Shown: positions 11,646 to 24,404, numbered from the stretch's first letter. The stretch is 64,000 bases of DNA from Cadophora sp. MPI-SDFR-AT-0126 (GCA_020747065.1 JAGMVK010000007.1:2852001-2916000), one strand, 5' to 3'. The notes: a model not told the origin generated them from the sequence alone. Numbers and translations: made by a program.

Positions 11646-12115
11646 AACCGTAAAAGGCTACCGTATTTGTCCAGCGGAGATGTATACACCGTGTACAATA
11701 CTGTAAAGTACTGTCTCAACCAGCTTTGTATGCTTAAATGTTTGTATATAAACAGCTGAAAGAATGAAAATTGCTCAGACTAAGGAAAGGGACACCGCAT
11801 CTCCGCGAGAAGAGCATTCCAAAGAAGGGGAACGAGAGGCCGTGAGTTTCTGCTCTACCTACACAACGGAAATATATATCCCTGTGTAGAATCCTGTAAA
11901 GTACCTTTCCAAATATCTTGGCAGGCTAGAACATTTGTTTGTAAACAGCTGTAAACATAAATACATCTAAAAAGACATGACGAAACTTTTCTATTCCAAT
12001 CAAATCCATCAATGGAAAAAAAAAGAGACTCCGCAAATACACGAGCAAGATCATTTCAAAGAAGGATAACTAGAGCCGTGAATAGGTATTGTACTGACTC
12101 ACTCAACTGACACAC
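11621..12115 (+). repeat. Degenerate tandem triplication of the COX18 3' end
   Basis: Three related segments begin near 11621, 11812 and 12043. Each opens with GAGCAT or GAGCAA, then CCAAAGAA or TCAAAGAA, then a GAACCGT, GAGGCCGTGA or TAGAGCCGTGA block. The first two then share CTGTAAAGTAC (11701 and 11893), a TTTGT..ATA/GTAAACAGCTG block and the spacing between them, an offset of about 191 bases. The third copy is shorter. The first copy overlaps the last codons of COX18, so the unit was made by duplicating the gene's 3' end and UTR. Confidence 0.65.
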
Positions 12116-12763
12116 GGGTATCAAATAGATAAAGAGATATTGACAATAGTCAGATTCTCCACTACATAATATAATACTAACCCCCCACCCCCCCAACTTT
12201 CTTCCTCTCTTCCTCTTTCTCTTTCTCTTTCTCCATTCAAAGAAGATACATACTGCGCTTTCTCTTTCAATGCTACAAGACCTTCTGTCTTTTTTGCCTG
12301 TCTGCCTGGCTGTCTGTTTGCTTACTATGCTACAAAATGTCCCTCCCAGTGCTTGATTGCGGTAATCCCATCCCAAGTGCCTTGATTGAATCCGTCCGAC
12401 AACGCCTTGCTGATTTGCTGAGTGATTTGATTCGTGTGCTGTACTATCCTTTCTCGCGAAAGGAAAACCGAAAATGAGAAATGATATCCTGACAAGTTCA
12501 CTCAGCCACCGTGCCCTAAGTTCATGCTTCGTTGTCGCCGTTCATCCGTTCCGTTACCCATGGATCCTCCATCCTATCCTTCCATCCATCCAAACCCATC
12601 CTCATGTAACCATGATCATGACCATAAGTCCCGCCTATTCATTCCGTCCCATGTCAATCATATGCATCGCATTCAAATCTTTTGCTCGCATCCTCCATTA
12701 ACCGATTATCTCCACCCAATGCTTTGATGAGAAATGAAATTAGTATCGTAGGGAACATCGCGT
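12116..12763. other. Intergenic, convergent 3' flanks of COX18 and the kinase
   Basis: The region is pyrimidine-rich on the + strand (CCCCCCACCCCCCC near 12181, then a CTTT run to about 12235). No gene is recognised. Confidence 0.5.
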
Positions 12764-15700
12764 TCATCCATCCATAACAACTTTCTTAGCAGTTTCTGTG
12801 CTACCGACACTGGCATTCGTGCCTCTTCTCTCCGATTTCCTCAACTCGATTTTCATTGGGTTATCTGTTGACAAGACCGTTGACTTGGGCTTTGGCTTTT
12901 TCCGGGTCATCGTGAGACCTTCGTCGCTATCTGAATCATCGTCGTCTTCTGCCGCATAGGTGTTATCTCCATCTCCGTTGTACCCTTCATCCTCCTCTGG
13001 AGAAAGAGCAATTGCATCCTCATGGGCTGTCGGTGTCTCGACGTCTGAAGAGACCTGCTTGGACAACGATGGAGGTGTCTGGGCTTCAGGGGTATTTTCT
13101 CCTGTGATCACATATTCAGGAAGTTGAACGATGCCAGGGCATTGAAGCATGTCTCCTTCTGGGTCTGCTGAGACGGAAGATGATCCAGAGATCAACGCGG
13201 GTAGCGATGGAACAGAAGGGTAGAACTGTTCTTGAGAGCCCAGGTTGACTGAAGAAATTGGTGAAGTGACATTCGACGGTGATGTCGTTTGTGATGCGAT
13301 GCTGTTCGAGTTGACCGAGCTGTAGGACTGAGCTCGTTGAGATGCTTCTTGCTGTTGCGTAAAGATCTCATCGTCTGGCGATGGCGGACAGTAGGGGACA
13401 TTTTCGCGAGCACTGTCGGCCAACTCTTGTCTCTTCTGTTCGGCATATTCTTCCAACTTCCGTCTTCGTGCCAAGGTTTCCTGTGCTCGTTGATATGACT
13501 CGGGCGTGCTTGCGCCATACACTCGAGGAGCCGGTGTCTTGGGTTCTGGGGTACGATTTGCGGTTGATGGGCGCTCGTCCAGGTTCGAGGCAGCTAGTGC
13601 AGTGTGAGGTACGTTAGGAGTTGACGCCGACTGAGCTTGGTGGGCCTGGAGCATGTATGGCTGGAAGAAGAGGGGAGATGCCAGAGGATAATTTGGACTT
13701 GTTGGAGAAACATCATTTGATCGAGATAGTGGGCGTGGGTGGTGCAGCATGGGATGTTGAAAGAGACCTGGAGCAGTTGCGGTGCTCATACCGACGAGTG
13801 GTTCGGCGTGCTTGTTCTCCGACTCGAACAAGTTTCGATCCACCGATCGTGCTCGAAAAGCAACACCTTCCTCAATATCATCCATTTCTCTGCCTCTGCC
13901 GTTCCATAAGTGACCGCCAAATATCGCACCCATATGATCCGTGAAAGGTCCCGGAGTGGTGACTTCTTCGTGTCCGAAACCTATGGACGGAGAGTTCATT
14001 GACCTGGAGTGGGAGTGACCACGGTGAACGACCGTCTGAATAGACGCCGCCGCCGAGACGGTACGATCTGGCGGACCTGGTCTTACATCAGGATCTGCCA
14101 CGATGGAAGCCTTACGCTCACGGGTCGGGATAGCTCCTACCGGGACAGGAGCCGGAGCACAATCAAGTGAAAATGGATCCTCTCCATGGGTCGAAAGATC
14201 GGGACTTGCAGTCAGGCTCTGGGCCAATGGGTGCTCAACAGGCTCGCGATGGTGATGGTCATGAAGATCCGAGAGTGATGTGAAATAGGACTCGTCTCCT
14301 CGAAGGCTCGCTCTTCTAGTATCCCGGATGCCAGGGGTTAAGTTCACAGGGGAGTTGTATTGGGTATCTGCTCCCGAGCTGGTAGCATTGCTTACAGCTC
14401 TCCGACGAGATCCATCACCTCTGGTCTCACTCCTCGTCACACCGATGACCTTACCAACAGCTTTCTTGACAGCTGATCTGGCCCGCTCCAGGAAGGTGAT
14501 TGGTACAACGGCACGCTCCAACTCATTCCTGTCGACTTGGATTCTCCGACCATCGGTAGTTCGTGATGGATCAGTATCGTCAACCCAACCCATGACGTTG
14601 GAGATTCCTCGAGTAACCCATGGATGTCTCTTCACCTCCCGTAAGCGAATTCGCTCAGAGGGATCTTTGATCAGCATCCGCTTGAGTAGATCATAAAGCT
14701 CAACATCAATCTCCTCAAAGGCGAGTTCTCCTTCTTCTCTATAAGGACCAGTCGAAGGTCCAATGCGTTTAACAGCGCCGGTCGGAGGTGTCGAGGCGTT
14801 TGGATCGACAGCCCTAAGACGCTTCTTTGGGATATATACATCCTCTTTGGCGATGGCTTTGAACAGCTGATATTCATCGTCGGCGAGGAATGGGATTCGA
14901 GCAAATATCATGCAGTAGAGTGTGATCCCCAGAGACCAAACATCGATTTGCTCGCTGACTTTGGGCTGTTCAATCTCAAGGTCCGTGTAGCACAACTCGG
15001 GAGCGAAGAAGGCTGGAGTGCCGACGGTCTTGGCAAGCTCGAGATCATCGTCAAAGTCCGTAGCATCGGCTTCTGAAATGTTCTCCTCGGTCTCTCCATC
15101 TCTGACAGGTCTTCCAAAGTAAGAAACACCGAAGTCGGAAATCTTGACACGGTGATCCTTGGTCCAAAGGAGATTTGGTGGCTTGATATCTCTGTGAACA
15201 ATGCCTTCGTAGTGCAAATACTCCAGACCAAGAACGGTGTCTCGGAAAGCAGAGCGTGCTTGGTCGAGAGTGAAGCATGGTACGTATGAGAAGTCATCTT
15301 CAAAGGCATCGTGTTCCATGCCATCAGTCGAAGACATGTGTGAGATGATACTGTCCGCCATGCTTGGAGATCGTCCCCGATAGGGTGGGTCGTCCGGGTA
15401 TGAGCCGTAGTATGTGCCTTCGAGAGCGGAGGCGGATCCATGATATGAACCAATGGAGGGTAGAGGACCAGGCTCGTCACCGTCGTTGTCACTATCCAGA
15501 GCACCAATGTCAAATTCGGTGGGGAGGGGAGTGTGGGCACGAGAGCTGGTCCGTGAAGGGGCGCGAGAGTTTGCTCTAGAGTGGACCCTGGATCCAGGAT
15601 TCGATTTGAGGTTTCTCATCGATCTCATGTTGAGCATGGAATCGTGTGTTGTCTCCCTAGATAAAGTCTCCTGGTCTTCTTCATCGTCGCCGTGTTCCAA

Positions 15701-16477
15701 GCTCCATGGATCCGGGTTTTGCTGCAAAGACAGCTTCGCTCGTTGGGTATCTTTCCGTTGTTTCCGCCTCTCGAGTATCTTGAAGTATTTCTCGTCTTCA
15801 CCGGTATCTTTCTCACCCCTCTGTTCTCTTTCGATACGGCGTCTCTCGTACAGACATATGCTCTTGTCTCCCTTCTTGCGCCATACGATCTCTCCAAGCT
15901 CGACATGTTCCAGGACCATGTATATCTTCTTCAGCTCGGGATCGTCGATGACTTCGAGTAGACCAACGACATTGGGATGGCGGATCTTCTTTAGAATAGC
16001 AATCTCCTTCTTTGTCTTGTCTTCTGGTGAGACTGTGACTCTTCCAAGCTTGCGCTTCTTGGAGAAGCGTTGTATGATCTTGATGGCGACGAAGCCTCCC
16101 GTCTCCAGACTCCTTGCGAGCTTGACCTTGCCATGCACGCCTCTACCAATCTCGTTGATGATCTCGTATTGATTGATCAGTTTGCGACCAGTCAGGAAAT
16201 CTTGGTCGACTTGGGCTTTGTGGGTCCTAGATCGCGCATGTTAGCCTGGACTCATGACGTTGTGAAAATTGAAATGATGCTTTGCGCATTGCAGAGGTCG
16301 AGCAGTCTTCGGAGTGCGACAGACGCAGAATTCCATGATAATTGAGTGTTCAAACAGTATTTTCAATTGCCGTAGGGGTGGTTGAGGCGGGGTCCGTTCG
16401 GCGTCGAGGTTTTGGTGGGATGATTTACAAGCGCGGGAAGCGAAGGAACAATCAACTTACTCTCGAACTTTATGCAT
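12764..16477 (-). CDS. Ser/Thr protein kinase, CaMKK/Ssp1/Sak1 type (upstream kinase of Snf1/AMPK)
   Basis: A minimal model joins 16461-16477 (ATG CAT AAA...) to 12764-16226 by a GTAAGT...CTAG intron and gives 1159 residues in one frame. The catalytic domain starts at QYEIINEIGRGVHGKVKLA. Key residues are Lys55 in VAIKII, His-Arg-Asp at about 350 in HRDIKPPNLLW, Asp-Phe-Gly at about 370 and APE in FFAPELCY. After VAIKIIQRF comes a basic segment (SKKRKLGR), as in CaMKKs. An insert of about 200 residues sits between the hinge (VLEHVELGEI) and helix E; it is acidic, then SR-rich. The long disordered C-tail is probably regulatory. Upstream, 16470-16670 encodes FQHRSGEDGHEYALVEPRS, which looks like the true N-terminus, but it joins out of frame; an extra exon or indel remains unresolved. 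The family is known to phosphorylate the AMPK activation loop. Confidence 0.88.
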
Positions 16478-16670
16478 CTGCAGAGGATGGAGATATGGAC
16501 TCGGATGAGGCGTGCCATCTGAGAGGGGAGGGAGGTGTTGTTTGGTAGGATTGAGGGCGGGAGAGAAGAGACCTGGGCTCGACGAGGGCGTACTCGTGGC
16601 CGTCTTCGCCGCTGCGGTGCTGGAAAGATCCATTGTTGAGGTGGTGCAGCGGCAATGCGACCAAGGACAT
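16478..16670 (-). CDS. Probable N-terminal exon of the CaMKK-type kinase, junction unresolved
   Basis: The minus strand reads from an ATG at 16670 through HRSGEDGHEYALVEPRS and then a Ser/Pro-rich stretch, and hits a stop just before the conserved HKVRETHKAQ segment in another frame. I judge this coding because of its position and composition. No canonical GT donor puts it in phase with the downstream exon. Either a splice form I could not find, or a one-base indel in this strain or assembly, separates them. Confidence 0.4.
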
Positions 16671-16961
16671 GTTTGGGAGATCGATCTTCCGGGCCGGATG
16701 TCAGCGTGAATAAAGCATTCTGCTGTCGGTGTTGTGGTCGATTGATGATGGATGTGGAGGAGAGAGAAAGAGGAAGAAAGAAAAGACGTAGGAGTGGATC
16801 GTGAGGATCGTGAGGATCGTAAGGTGAGGTAAGGTGAGGTGAAGTGGTTGATGGTTGTGGTGGAGCAACAATGATGAGCAGTGAGAGATACGGTTGGTGG
16901 TGGTGGTGATTAGTTGATTGGACTGGCTGGGCTGGTGGGGAAGTAAGTGAAGAAGGAAAGC

Positions 16962-16986
16962 GTGCAGTGCAGTGCAGTGCAGTGCA
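16962..16986. repeat. GTGCA x5 microsatellite
   Basis: Five perfect GTGCA units lie in the region upstream of the kinase gene. Confidence 0.9.
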
Positions 16987-18730
16987 GGTCTCGGTTCTTA
17001 GTTCAGTTTAACGTCCTGGGCGTCGGAGCGGCAGCAGATAATCAACCCTGTAAAGACAAGGGCAAGAGGGTGGGCACAGACAGGGAGGCAGGGAGGCAGG
17101 GACTGCACAGGCAGACCGAATAGGCGAGTTGGGCCTTGCTATGCTGGGGCGGGAAGAACAGGCCAGTTGAGGGCGCCTCTTCTGCGTTTTCTGCTGGGGC
17201 CTTTTTCTCCTTGGACGGGAGAGACAGGAGGAGGGAGGGACAGACTCCCTCAGGCTTGGGTGCTGTCAGTTCAATTTACTAGCGTCATCGGCGGCGGGTT
17301 TGAAAAGTAGTGAGCGCCCGTTGACACTGGGCAAAGAATAATGGTTGAGAGAGACTCGAGATGACGATCACTAGAAGTAAGTGACTTCCAAAGAAGTAGA
17401 TACAGATCGAGATGAGTAGGCAGTGCGAAGTGAAGATGTTCTATCTTATGTAGTTAATTGAGGCGAGGTTAACTTTGAAGATGGTGGTGGGTGCGTAAGT
17501 AAGTGGTGGTGTTGTGGCTGTGGATGATCGGCATACAAGGAGAATTTTTAGTCGGACAAAGACAAAGAATTCTGAAGAAACGAGGCCTGGGGGTTTCAAG
17601 TCCGTGAAGGAGGGGAGGCAAAACGATAATCAGAACAGAGGTAAAGTAGAACATGCGATTCTATTCAAATCAAGTTCCTAGAAAACATTCAAACGCCCAG
17701 AAATATCATGCCAAAATGTCACCCCATGCCCAGCCTGCCGCGCATTCACAGCTCTGCACCCTGTTTATCGTACAGGCCTGTATGGACTAGAAATGGATAC
17801 AAGCATCCGGAGTTCCACCATATCTACTCTCCCAACACGTACTGTACCAAATGGCACAGTACAACACCAGCAAACTTTGATATCGTTCCTTTTCTTCCTG
17901 CCTCCTTTCTCTTCCCCTTCTCGCTTCCTCGCTTTCTTCTTCAGCAAAAATTCGCCTGCACCCGCCCCAATTCGCCAATTCCCGGCCCGTCTGGGCTGCT
18001 GATCAGGCCCAAAATAAATAATCGGGGGCCGCCAGGGTTTAGGCTCGGTGCAGGAGTACAGTAGTGGTGCAGCACATCAACTTAGTTAGCTCAACCTTGA
18101 ATCATCTCTCAACACCCACCCACCCACCATCAACGCTTGCCTCTGTCCGGAAAGCGGCTTGGCAGGATGGATGGATGGGTGGACTGGGCTTGACCAGGAG
18201 AGAGAGGAAGGGGGGGAGGGAATGCGAAATGATGTGAGAGTGACTGCAGAGGCTGGAGGATGTAAGAAGGACAAGAGGACTTGCATAAGCGGGAAAGGGA
18301 GATGATGCAAGACGTGCACCTACAGCAGACTAATAGCCAGCCGCGTCTAAGAGAAATAGAGGTTGACTCTGTGGTGGAGATGGTAGAGAGCAGAAAGAGG
18401 ATAGGATTATGGAGGGGTAATAATGTAAGATACGCGAAGCTGAGGAGGCGGTACAGCATGAGGGTGTGCTGGGTGTGCTGATCAGCTCGCATCTTCTGAG
18501 ACGGAGCAGATATCTCCAGCTGGCTACCTATTCGAGAGCAGACATGGCTTACAATAATGGTGTGACATTTTCATCTGTGGTAAAGTATTTGATTCTGCAA
18601 GCTTCCGTTTCTACTTTACATTGGTATGCAGGCAGGATATGCTCTAACAAATCAGCTTCCTCGCTCCTATCTTGATACTCTAATCTACCCCTCCATTCCT
18701 CTTCCCCTCCTCCACCAAGCCATCGGCCCA

Positions 18731-18805
18731 TCCCCCATCCCCATCCCCATTCTCCTCCTCCTCATCCTCATCCTCCTCATCCTCATCCTCATCCTCATCC
18801 CTCCA
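18731..18805. repeat. TCATCC/CCTCAT pyrimidine microsatellite
   Basis: Imperfect hexamer repeat of TCATCC and CTCCTC units, all pyrimidine except the A of each unit. Confidence 0.85.
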
Positions 18806-19134
18806 TTCTCCTTGGCATGAAAAAAGTAATACGTTCCTGGATTTACCCCATATCTCCACAATCAACTAGACCAAATAGAATCATGAAGATCTCGATGAGG
18901 TGGTGCATGCACTTCATGATTCACGGCTGAAGCACTACCCCAGACTTGGAAGTCTGACTGACAGAAGCTAACCCAGCCAGCCGTCCTTTCCCCCTCGCCA
19001 AATCAAATTCTTCGATAGCCGCTCTACGCCGCCAGAAAAAACACACCCTCATCCTCCATCCTCCATCCTACCATCATCTCTAAACCAAACTCAATCCAGC
19101 CCGACATCAGCATGACATGGCTGGAACATGCGAA

Positions 19135-19161
19135 TCACATCACATCACATCACATCACATC
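19135..19161. repeat. TCACA x5 microsatellite
   Basis: Five perfect TCACA units follow GCGAA in the gene-poor region. Confidence 0.85.
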
Positions 19162-20515
19162 GCGTTGACTCAAAAATTCCAGAAATTAGTTACACACGGC
19201 CAGCTGCCACTGCCATCTCATCGCCATCTTCAACCCAAATCGAGGGTCCACATTTCCACATTACCTTCCCCTCATTCCTGTCGTGCGACTCCTGGCTCAT
19301 CACCGATCTCTGACCCAGCACTCTCTAAAATGCGGAGAACGCTCCCTATAAGACGTGAAACTATACTTCTTCTATGCATACATACTGCAGGCAGAGTGAC
19401 AAAAGAAACAGCTCCTACATAGCTGCTACTGCAGCCGATTCCAGCACTTTGGGCCCTTTTCCTGTTCCTATATTCTCCGCTTCGCCATGTTAGAATGAAG
19501 GTAGGAATCGAAATCCGTACCCCAGCTCCCAGCTCCTCAAATCCATGTAAGCAAACCAAACAACACGCTTCTGTACGAAGGTAAAGATTCAAATTCGCAA
19601 CAATCCATCCACTCTCCATCCTCCATAATCTTCAGATCGTCATCCCAACCCAGCATCCTGCATACAGCCACAATTGCCGTCTCCGGATCATCGGGGATCT
19701 CTTTCCCTCCCTCTCTACCCAGCACCCATCCAGCGCCAATCCATCCATCCATCTAAAAAAACAACCTTTTTCTTCTCAATGAAACTTGCGCAATTCTCAC
19801 AAGGTATCTTCCAAGTTTTTTCCTTTTCGCCTCCCACTCCTGTCTACGAAAAAGTATGTACTCGTAAGCATCAATCCAAGAAAACATCGAATATATCGGT
19901 CCTACTATCCATCCAGTATCCCTCTAAGACATTTCACATGCTTCGTCAAGACCCCTGTGTCTTTCTTTTTCTCAGAGAGTTCTTGACGAAGCTCGAGTGG
20001 AGGGCTGAAGATAAGCCCCATGGCCTGACCCTGAACCATGCTGAGCAAAGCAAAAACGAGACGAGAAGCGAGACGGGACGGGAACCCAAAACAGACGAGA
20101 CGAATCGAGACAGTCAGGCTGAGACATACATCCCTACAATCGCAAATCCCAAACTCAAAATTCAACTCAACACAATCTCTCCAGATTTGCCCTCCGAACA
20201 GGGATTGCCCATTTTTTGCCCCTATCGCTTTTGTCGTCATCTCACGCTAAAAGAGGGCTCGGGTCGTGGTCCGAGTTCACCCATTCCTTTCTCAGAAGTA
20301 ATTCCTTATCGAAAGTTAAATATATTCCCGAGTGTAACGCTCACTCACGGAATAAGCAAACGGAAATAAAAGCCTCAATTTTCTTGACACCAAATCATAT
20401 CAATAATCAATCACCTTCATGCTCTCGGCAGGGAAGTACATTCTTCCATATTACCCTCGCAGTAACTCGCAGCAACGCAACCTAATCCAGCCCAAACCAT
20501 CATTTAAACTCTCAC

Positions 20516-20815
20516 TTAGAAACTCTCACGGAGACTCTCCAAGCCCCAGAAAGAAAAACGAGATATCACATTCCTCCACCGAGACGCGCCGCCGATTGCG
20601 CTCTCATCCTTGTCCACTCGTACTGTTTCGTACAGTTTACCCCAACGAAGAGCACGGACTGGAACGCTCACATTGACCTTACTGGACCTCATCGTCGACC
20701 CTCTCGCTGTTGCTGCCGCTGCGACGCACGCTTCATCTGGTTCTCGCGATGCCACATCTTTCCAATCATCCTCTGCTACATGATATAAAGCCATTTCATT
20801 CTCTGTTTCCGTGAC
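20516..20815 (-). other. Candidate terminal exon of an unknown minus-strand gene
   Basis: After a good acceptor (CTGTCTAG), the minus strand stays open for about 100 codons and ends in TAA at 20516. Its composition looks coding: EMALYHVAEDDWKDVA, then an Ala-rich run, then RALRWGKLYETVRVDKDESA and FSFWGLESLRESF. About 250 bases upstream, 21067-21310 is another open stretch with Gly/Ser/Thr-rich and acidic parts. I recognise no domain, and I could not join the pieces into one convincing model. Treat as a hypothesis only. Confidence 0.25.
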
Positions 20816-23278
20816 CTAGACAGCCAGCCAGTCCAGCAGGTAAGTAGGCTGGGCAGCACTGCATGCATGTGACATTTTTTCCTCTCTGCATACCATCCAT
20901 CCAGAGACAGAGAAGAGTGAGCAAAGTTTGATAAGTGTAACCTCAAAACAGCTTAACACAGCTCAATACAGCTCAGCCCTGCCACTCCACTGAGCGAGCG
21001 ACTGAGATACTCGAGACATGTACATCATCTGTATGTACCTCACTCTAAAAACGAATGAGAAATTTTTCATTCCAATTCACTGCTAGCATCAAATTGGCTC
21101 AAACTCCATCTCATCCCATCCAATCCAGGAACATTCGTTATCTCCAGCGTTCGTTCAGAGGCACCACTGGAAACCGATGCCGTCGTTCCACCTGCACCTG
21201 CATCCTCCCGCATACGTGCATGCGAAGGTAGCTCTTTCGACTCGATTGCATGTGCAACGCTCTCCATCTCCAGTTTCATCCCCGTGGATACAGCGGCCGC
21301 TCTCCACTACCTCAATATCCTCCCCTCCACATTCTGTACCTGTACCTGTACCTCTAAGCCTCTTGAAATACTGCAGTTTGTGAAGCAAAATCCCACGCTC
21401 CAAACGTGTTCATTCAACAGTGGGACGAAACTAAAGTCGTTGGCAGGTAATTTCAAGCCCAGTCTCGACATGATTCGACAACGCAAGACATAAAATGTCC
21501 TGATAGGTGACAACAAACCCAATTAACAGCCGGGAAAGTTAACAAACCCAAAAGCAAAAGCAAAGCAAAAACTTAAAAGTAACAATAATGGAGCCAGGAA
21601 GCGGGACGATCCGCTGCTGCACGGTTCGTGCCCTGCCTACCTCCGTACCTCTGCGTGCGGTGTCTGTGTCTGTGTCTGTTCCTTTCCCCCAAAGTCAGAA
21701 GGTTACATCGCGTTGCGGGTCCGAAACTCAATATCCAGCTCGACTTCAGATCCCCGCTGAGATCTTCCCTAATGTCCATTGTCCAGCCTATTGAGTTTCT
21801 AAGACTGTACGATCTAAGACAATCGCCACCTCTGCGGCTCGCTGAGAAGAATCTGAAGCCAGAATCTTCGACTTAGTTTTGAGCTGGTAGGAGCTGATCA
21901 GATCAGATCATAAGGAAGTAGAGTCCCGGAGGGATAATACGGCTCACACACCCGGAAAAGGAAACATACTTAGCCGTTTGAGGCTTCATCACACACACCA
22001 TCACGAAAAGAATTGAGCTGAATCAATATTTCGCTTCTCAAGCTTCTCTTTTCTTCTTCTGGGCATCTCCAATTCAATCCAAATCAAGAAGGCTCTCTGA
22101 AACACTTTTCGTGATCTAGCAATCTTACTTTCAAGACGCCACACCCAAGACACCACACCCTCAAGTACGGAAAAGTATATTGAGCAGAGTACATACGTAT
22201 GCACGACATAATAGATGAATACTAAGTGCGAGACATTTCACATGTCTCCAAGACAGATATACTTTCCTATCTACCTACCTCCGTGGAGTTTCAGGGACTT
22301 TGGGTCTGTACTGCAAGTAACAACCGCAAAACTACGCAGGCAAGTATTCGTCCGCCCAGCTTTTCCCATTCTCGCGCAACCATCACGACACCCTCATCCA
22401 TTTTTCTCCACCCCACCACCAAATGCCACTGCCACTGCCACTTCGTAATCAGCCGCAGTCGCACTATCAAACTCAATATCGCCATCGCCATTTCCACAAT
22501 CAAGGCAATCCGCAACCACATCTATCATTTCAGAAAGTTAGTTTCCAAAAGGAGAGATCATTTGATCTGTAAGACACGAGCTTGGCTACCTTCACAGTCG
22601 ATATCAAAGAGGGTGGCCCAAAACCAAGTATATCCGTACATCTCGTGGCGTGGAGGCAGTATGTCTCATTTCAAAACAGGACTCGAGCTTGAAACACTGC
22701 TCTGAGTCATCCATATCTTGACTACCTAGACTAAAGTAAACAATCATAGGCATCGTGACTCCCTCGACTTGATTCCAAAAATTCGAGAAAATATGTCTGA
22801 GGCGAGACTCGTAATCACGCCACCTCAACACAACACCCTCTGCCTGTTAGCCAATCGATCTGTCATCTCGTCTGATACCCTCTTGCTCCTTGATATTTCC
22901 TGCACTTACCTCTGGTATTCCCACCTTATTCCCAAAGACTTCAAAGACCGGAATCTTTCTCCATCCGCAACCCCTTTCCCAATAATCATCAATCACCAAC
23001 TTAAGGAAGAGGAAAAATAAATCCCTCACTCACCAAACCAAACTCACCGAATATCACATCTCACATTGCCTCTTCCTCTTCTTCTTCCACCAATATCAAC
23101 ATCAAACATACAATATTGATTCGCGCCACTTCCTTCCAGCCTGTCAGCTCACCTCCCCTCGCCTGCCCGTCCTTCCCCATACACCCCTCCATTTATGCCG
23201 CGCATCCACAACATCCAATCGCAACTTCATCTCCCAACCCCCTGCTAATCCCGATATGAAAATCCGGGGTACCCGTAT

Positions 23279-23300
23279 GTCGATGTCGATGTCGATGTCG
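23279..23300. repeat. CGATGT microsatellite
   Basis: About four CGATGT units in tandem. Confidence 0.8.
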
Positions 23301-24404
23301 TGCCTCCCCATCCTTCACTCTCATCCCCCATTCTCCACCAAATTGTAAACCCTCCGATTCCTCCTCGCGCCATCCTATCCTATCCAATCACAATCATGAC
23401 CTATAGTACCCATACAAATATCTCGTAATATTTCCGGATCCTCCTCTCCTACTCAACAAATTGGTGTGACAAGATGAGTGGAAATCTCCGCGAGAAGCCG
23501 TTTCTAACCTCCCCTCCCCTCTTCTTTTCGAAAGCTCCAACCAACAGTTCGTCGCATCGCATCACACCACATGCTGTACCTTCAGCCAGAGTGCTGACAG
23601 AGCTTGCGCAACGTGTAGACACGTTCTTCAAGAAAGAAACTTTCCAGGAGAAGGTCTCTGGAAGGAGGACTATCAAATCAACTCGTAATAACAGCCCACT
23701 GACCAGAGTGGCGAACGATGGAATACGACCGAGTGCGAAGACTATACAGAAGTATTCTTATGCCATACTCGTATACCTATCTTTACGCATAAATACGATA
23801 TATTTGAAAATTATGTTCGCTAGCGGTTTTCAAATTTGCGCGACACCCTCCAAGCTTTATGTACAAACAAGGAGCGGATAGCCGATATCGTCAAGCTTAC
23901 TCAATGTTATTATGATAATGAGTATACTCGAGACTGCGAGGCTAGACAACATATAATCTAAGAAGGCTAGTTGTGCATTCCATAGCTTGCAAATTCGGGA
24001 TCATCGGAAAAGATGAGAGTTCTCTCGCATGGATAGCGGAAGGTGGCCCTCTCCCACGAGATTTTACTTGATATCTAGTCAAAAGGTGCACTGCAAAATC
24101 CCTTAGAGGACTGTCAAGGACTTGAAGTTGGTTTTCATATGTAAACTTGTCAGGAAGAATGAAACCCCATGAGGGCTTACTGTTGGGACTCAGCATCACA
24201 AAGGGGTTGAAACAACGATTTGCAGTTGTATTTGAGATGTTCGTCGAGATGTATTTTACTTTGCAACAACTAACAGTCGAGATGACTCTCATACCTCAAA
24301 CCCTTCTCCAAAGAATATCTCTTCAAGCAAGGGTGCAACGGATCAATGACGCGGTCCTCCATTCCTGGCTTCCCTTATTTCCAAATCAATACGAATATAG
24401 CACC

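Larger units (their letters stand above)
16700..24404. other. 7.7 kb gene-poor region
   Basis: No gene with a recognisable domain lies here on either strand. The left end is upstream of the kinase and probably holds its promoter and a long 5' UTR. The sequence is pyrimidine-biased and full of short tandem repeats: GTGCA near 16962, TCATCC/TCCTCA near 18731-18805, TCACA near 19135-19160, GTACCT near 21335-21355, TGTCTG near 21661-21680, TGCCAC near 22424-22442 and CGATGT near 23279-23300. A few minus-strand segments between 20.5 and 21.5 kb look weakly coding and are listed separately. I cannot exclude a long non-coding RNA or a small intron-rich gene. Confidence 0.5.

Noticed and set aside
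12181..12235. Pyrimidine-rich C run and CTTT run as a functional structure (triplex or terminator)
   Set aside because: Simple low-complexity sequence between convergent genes; no further support.
15453..16172. 239-codon plus-strand frame opposite the kinase
   Set aside because: Antisense shadow of a conserved kinase domain, with no domain of its own.
19674..20369. 231-codon plus-strand frame in the gene-poor region
   Set aside because: Low-complexity start, no domain, and composition typical of chance open frames in pyrimidine-rich DNA.
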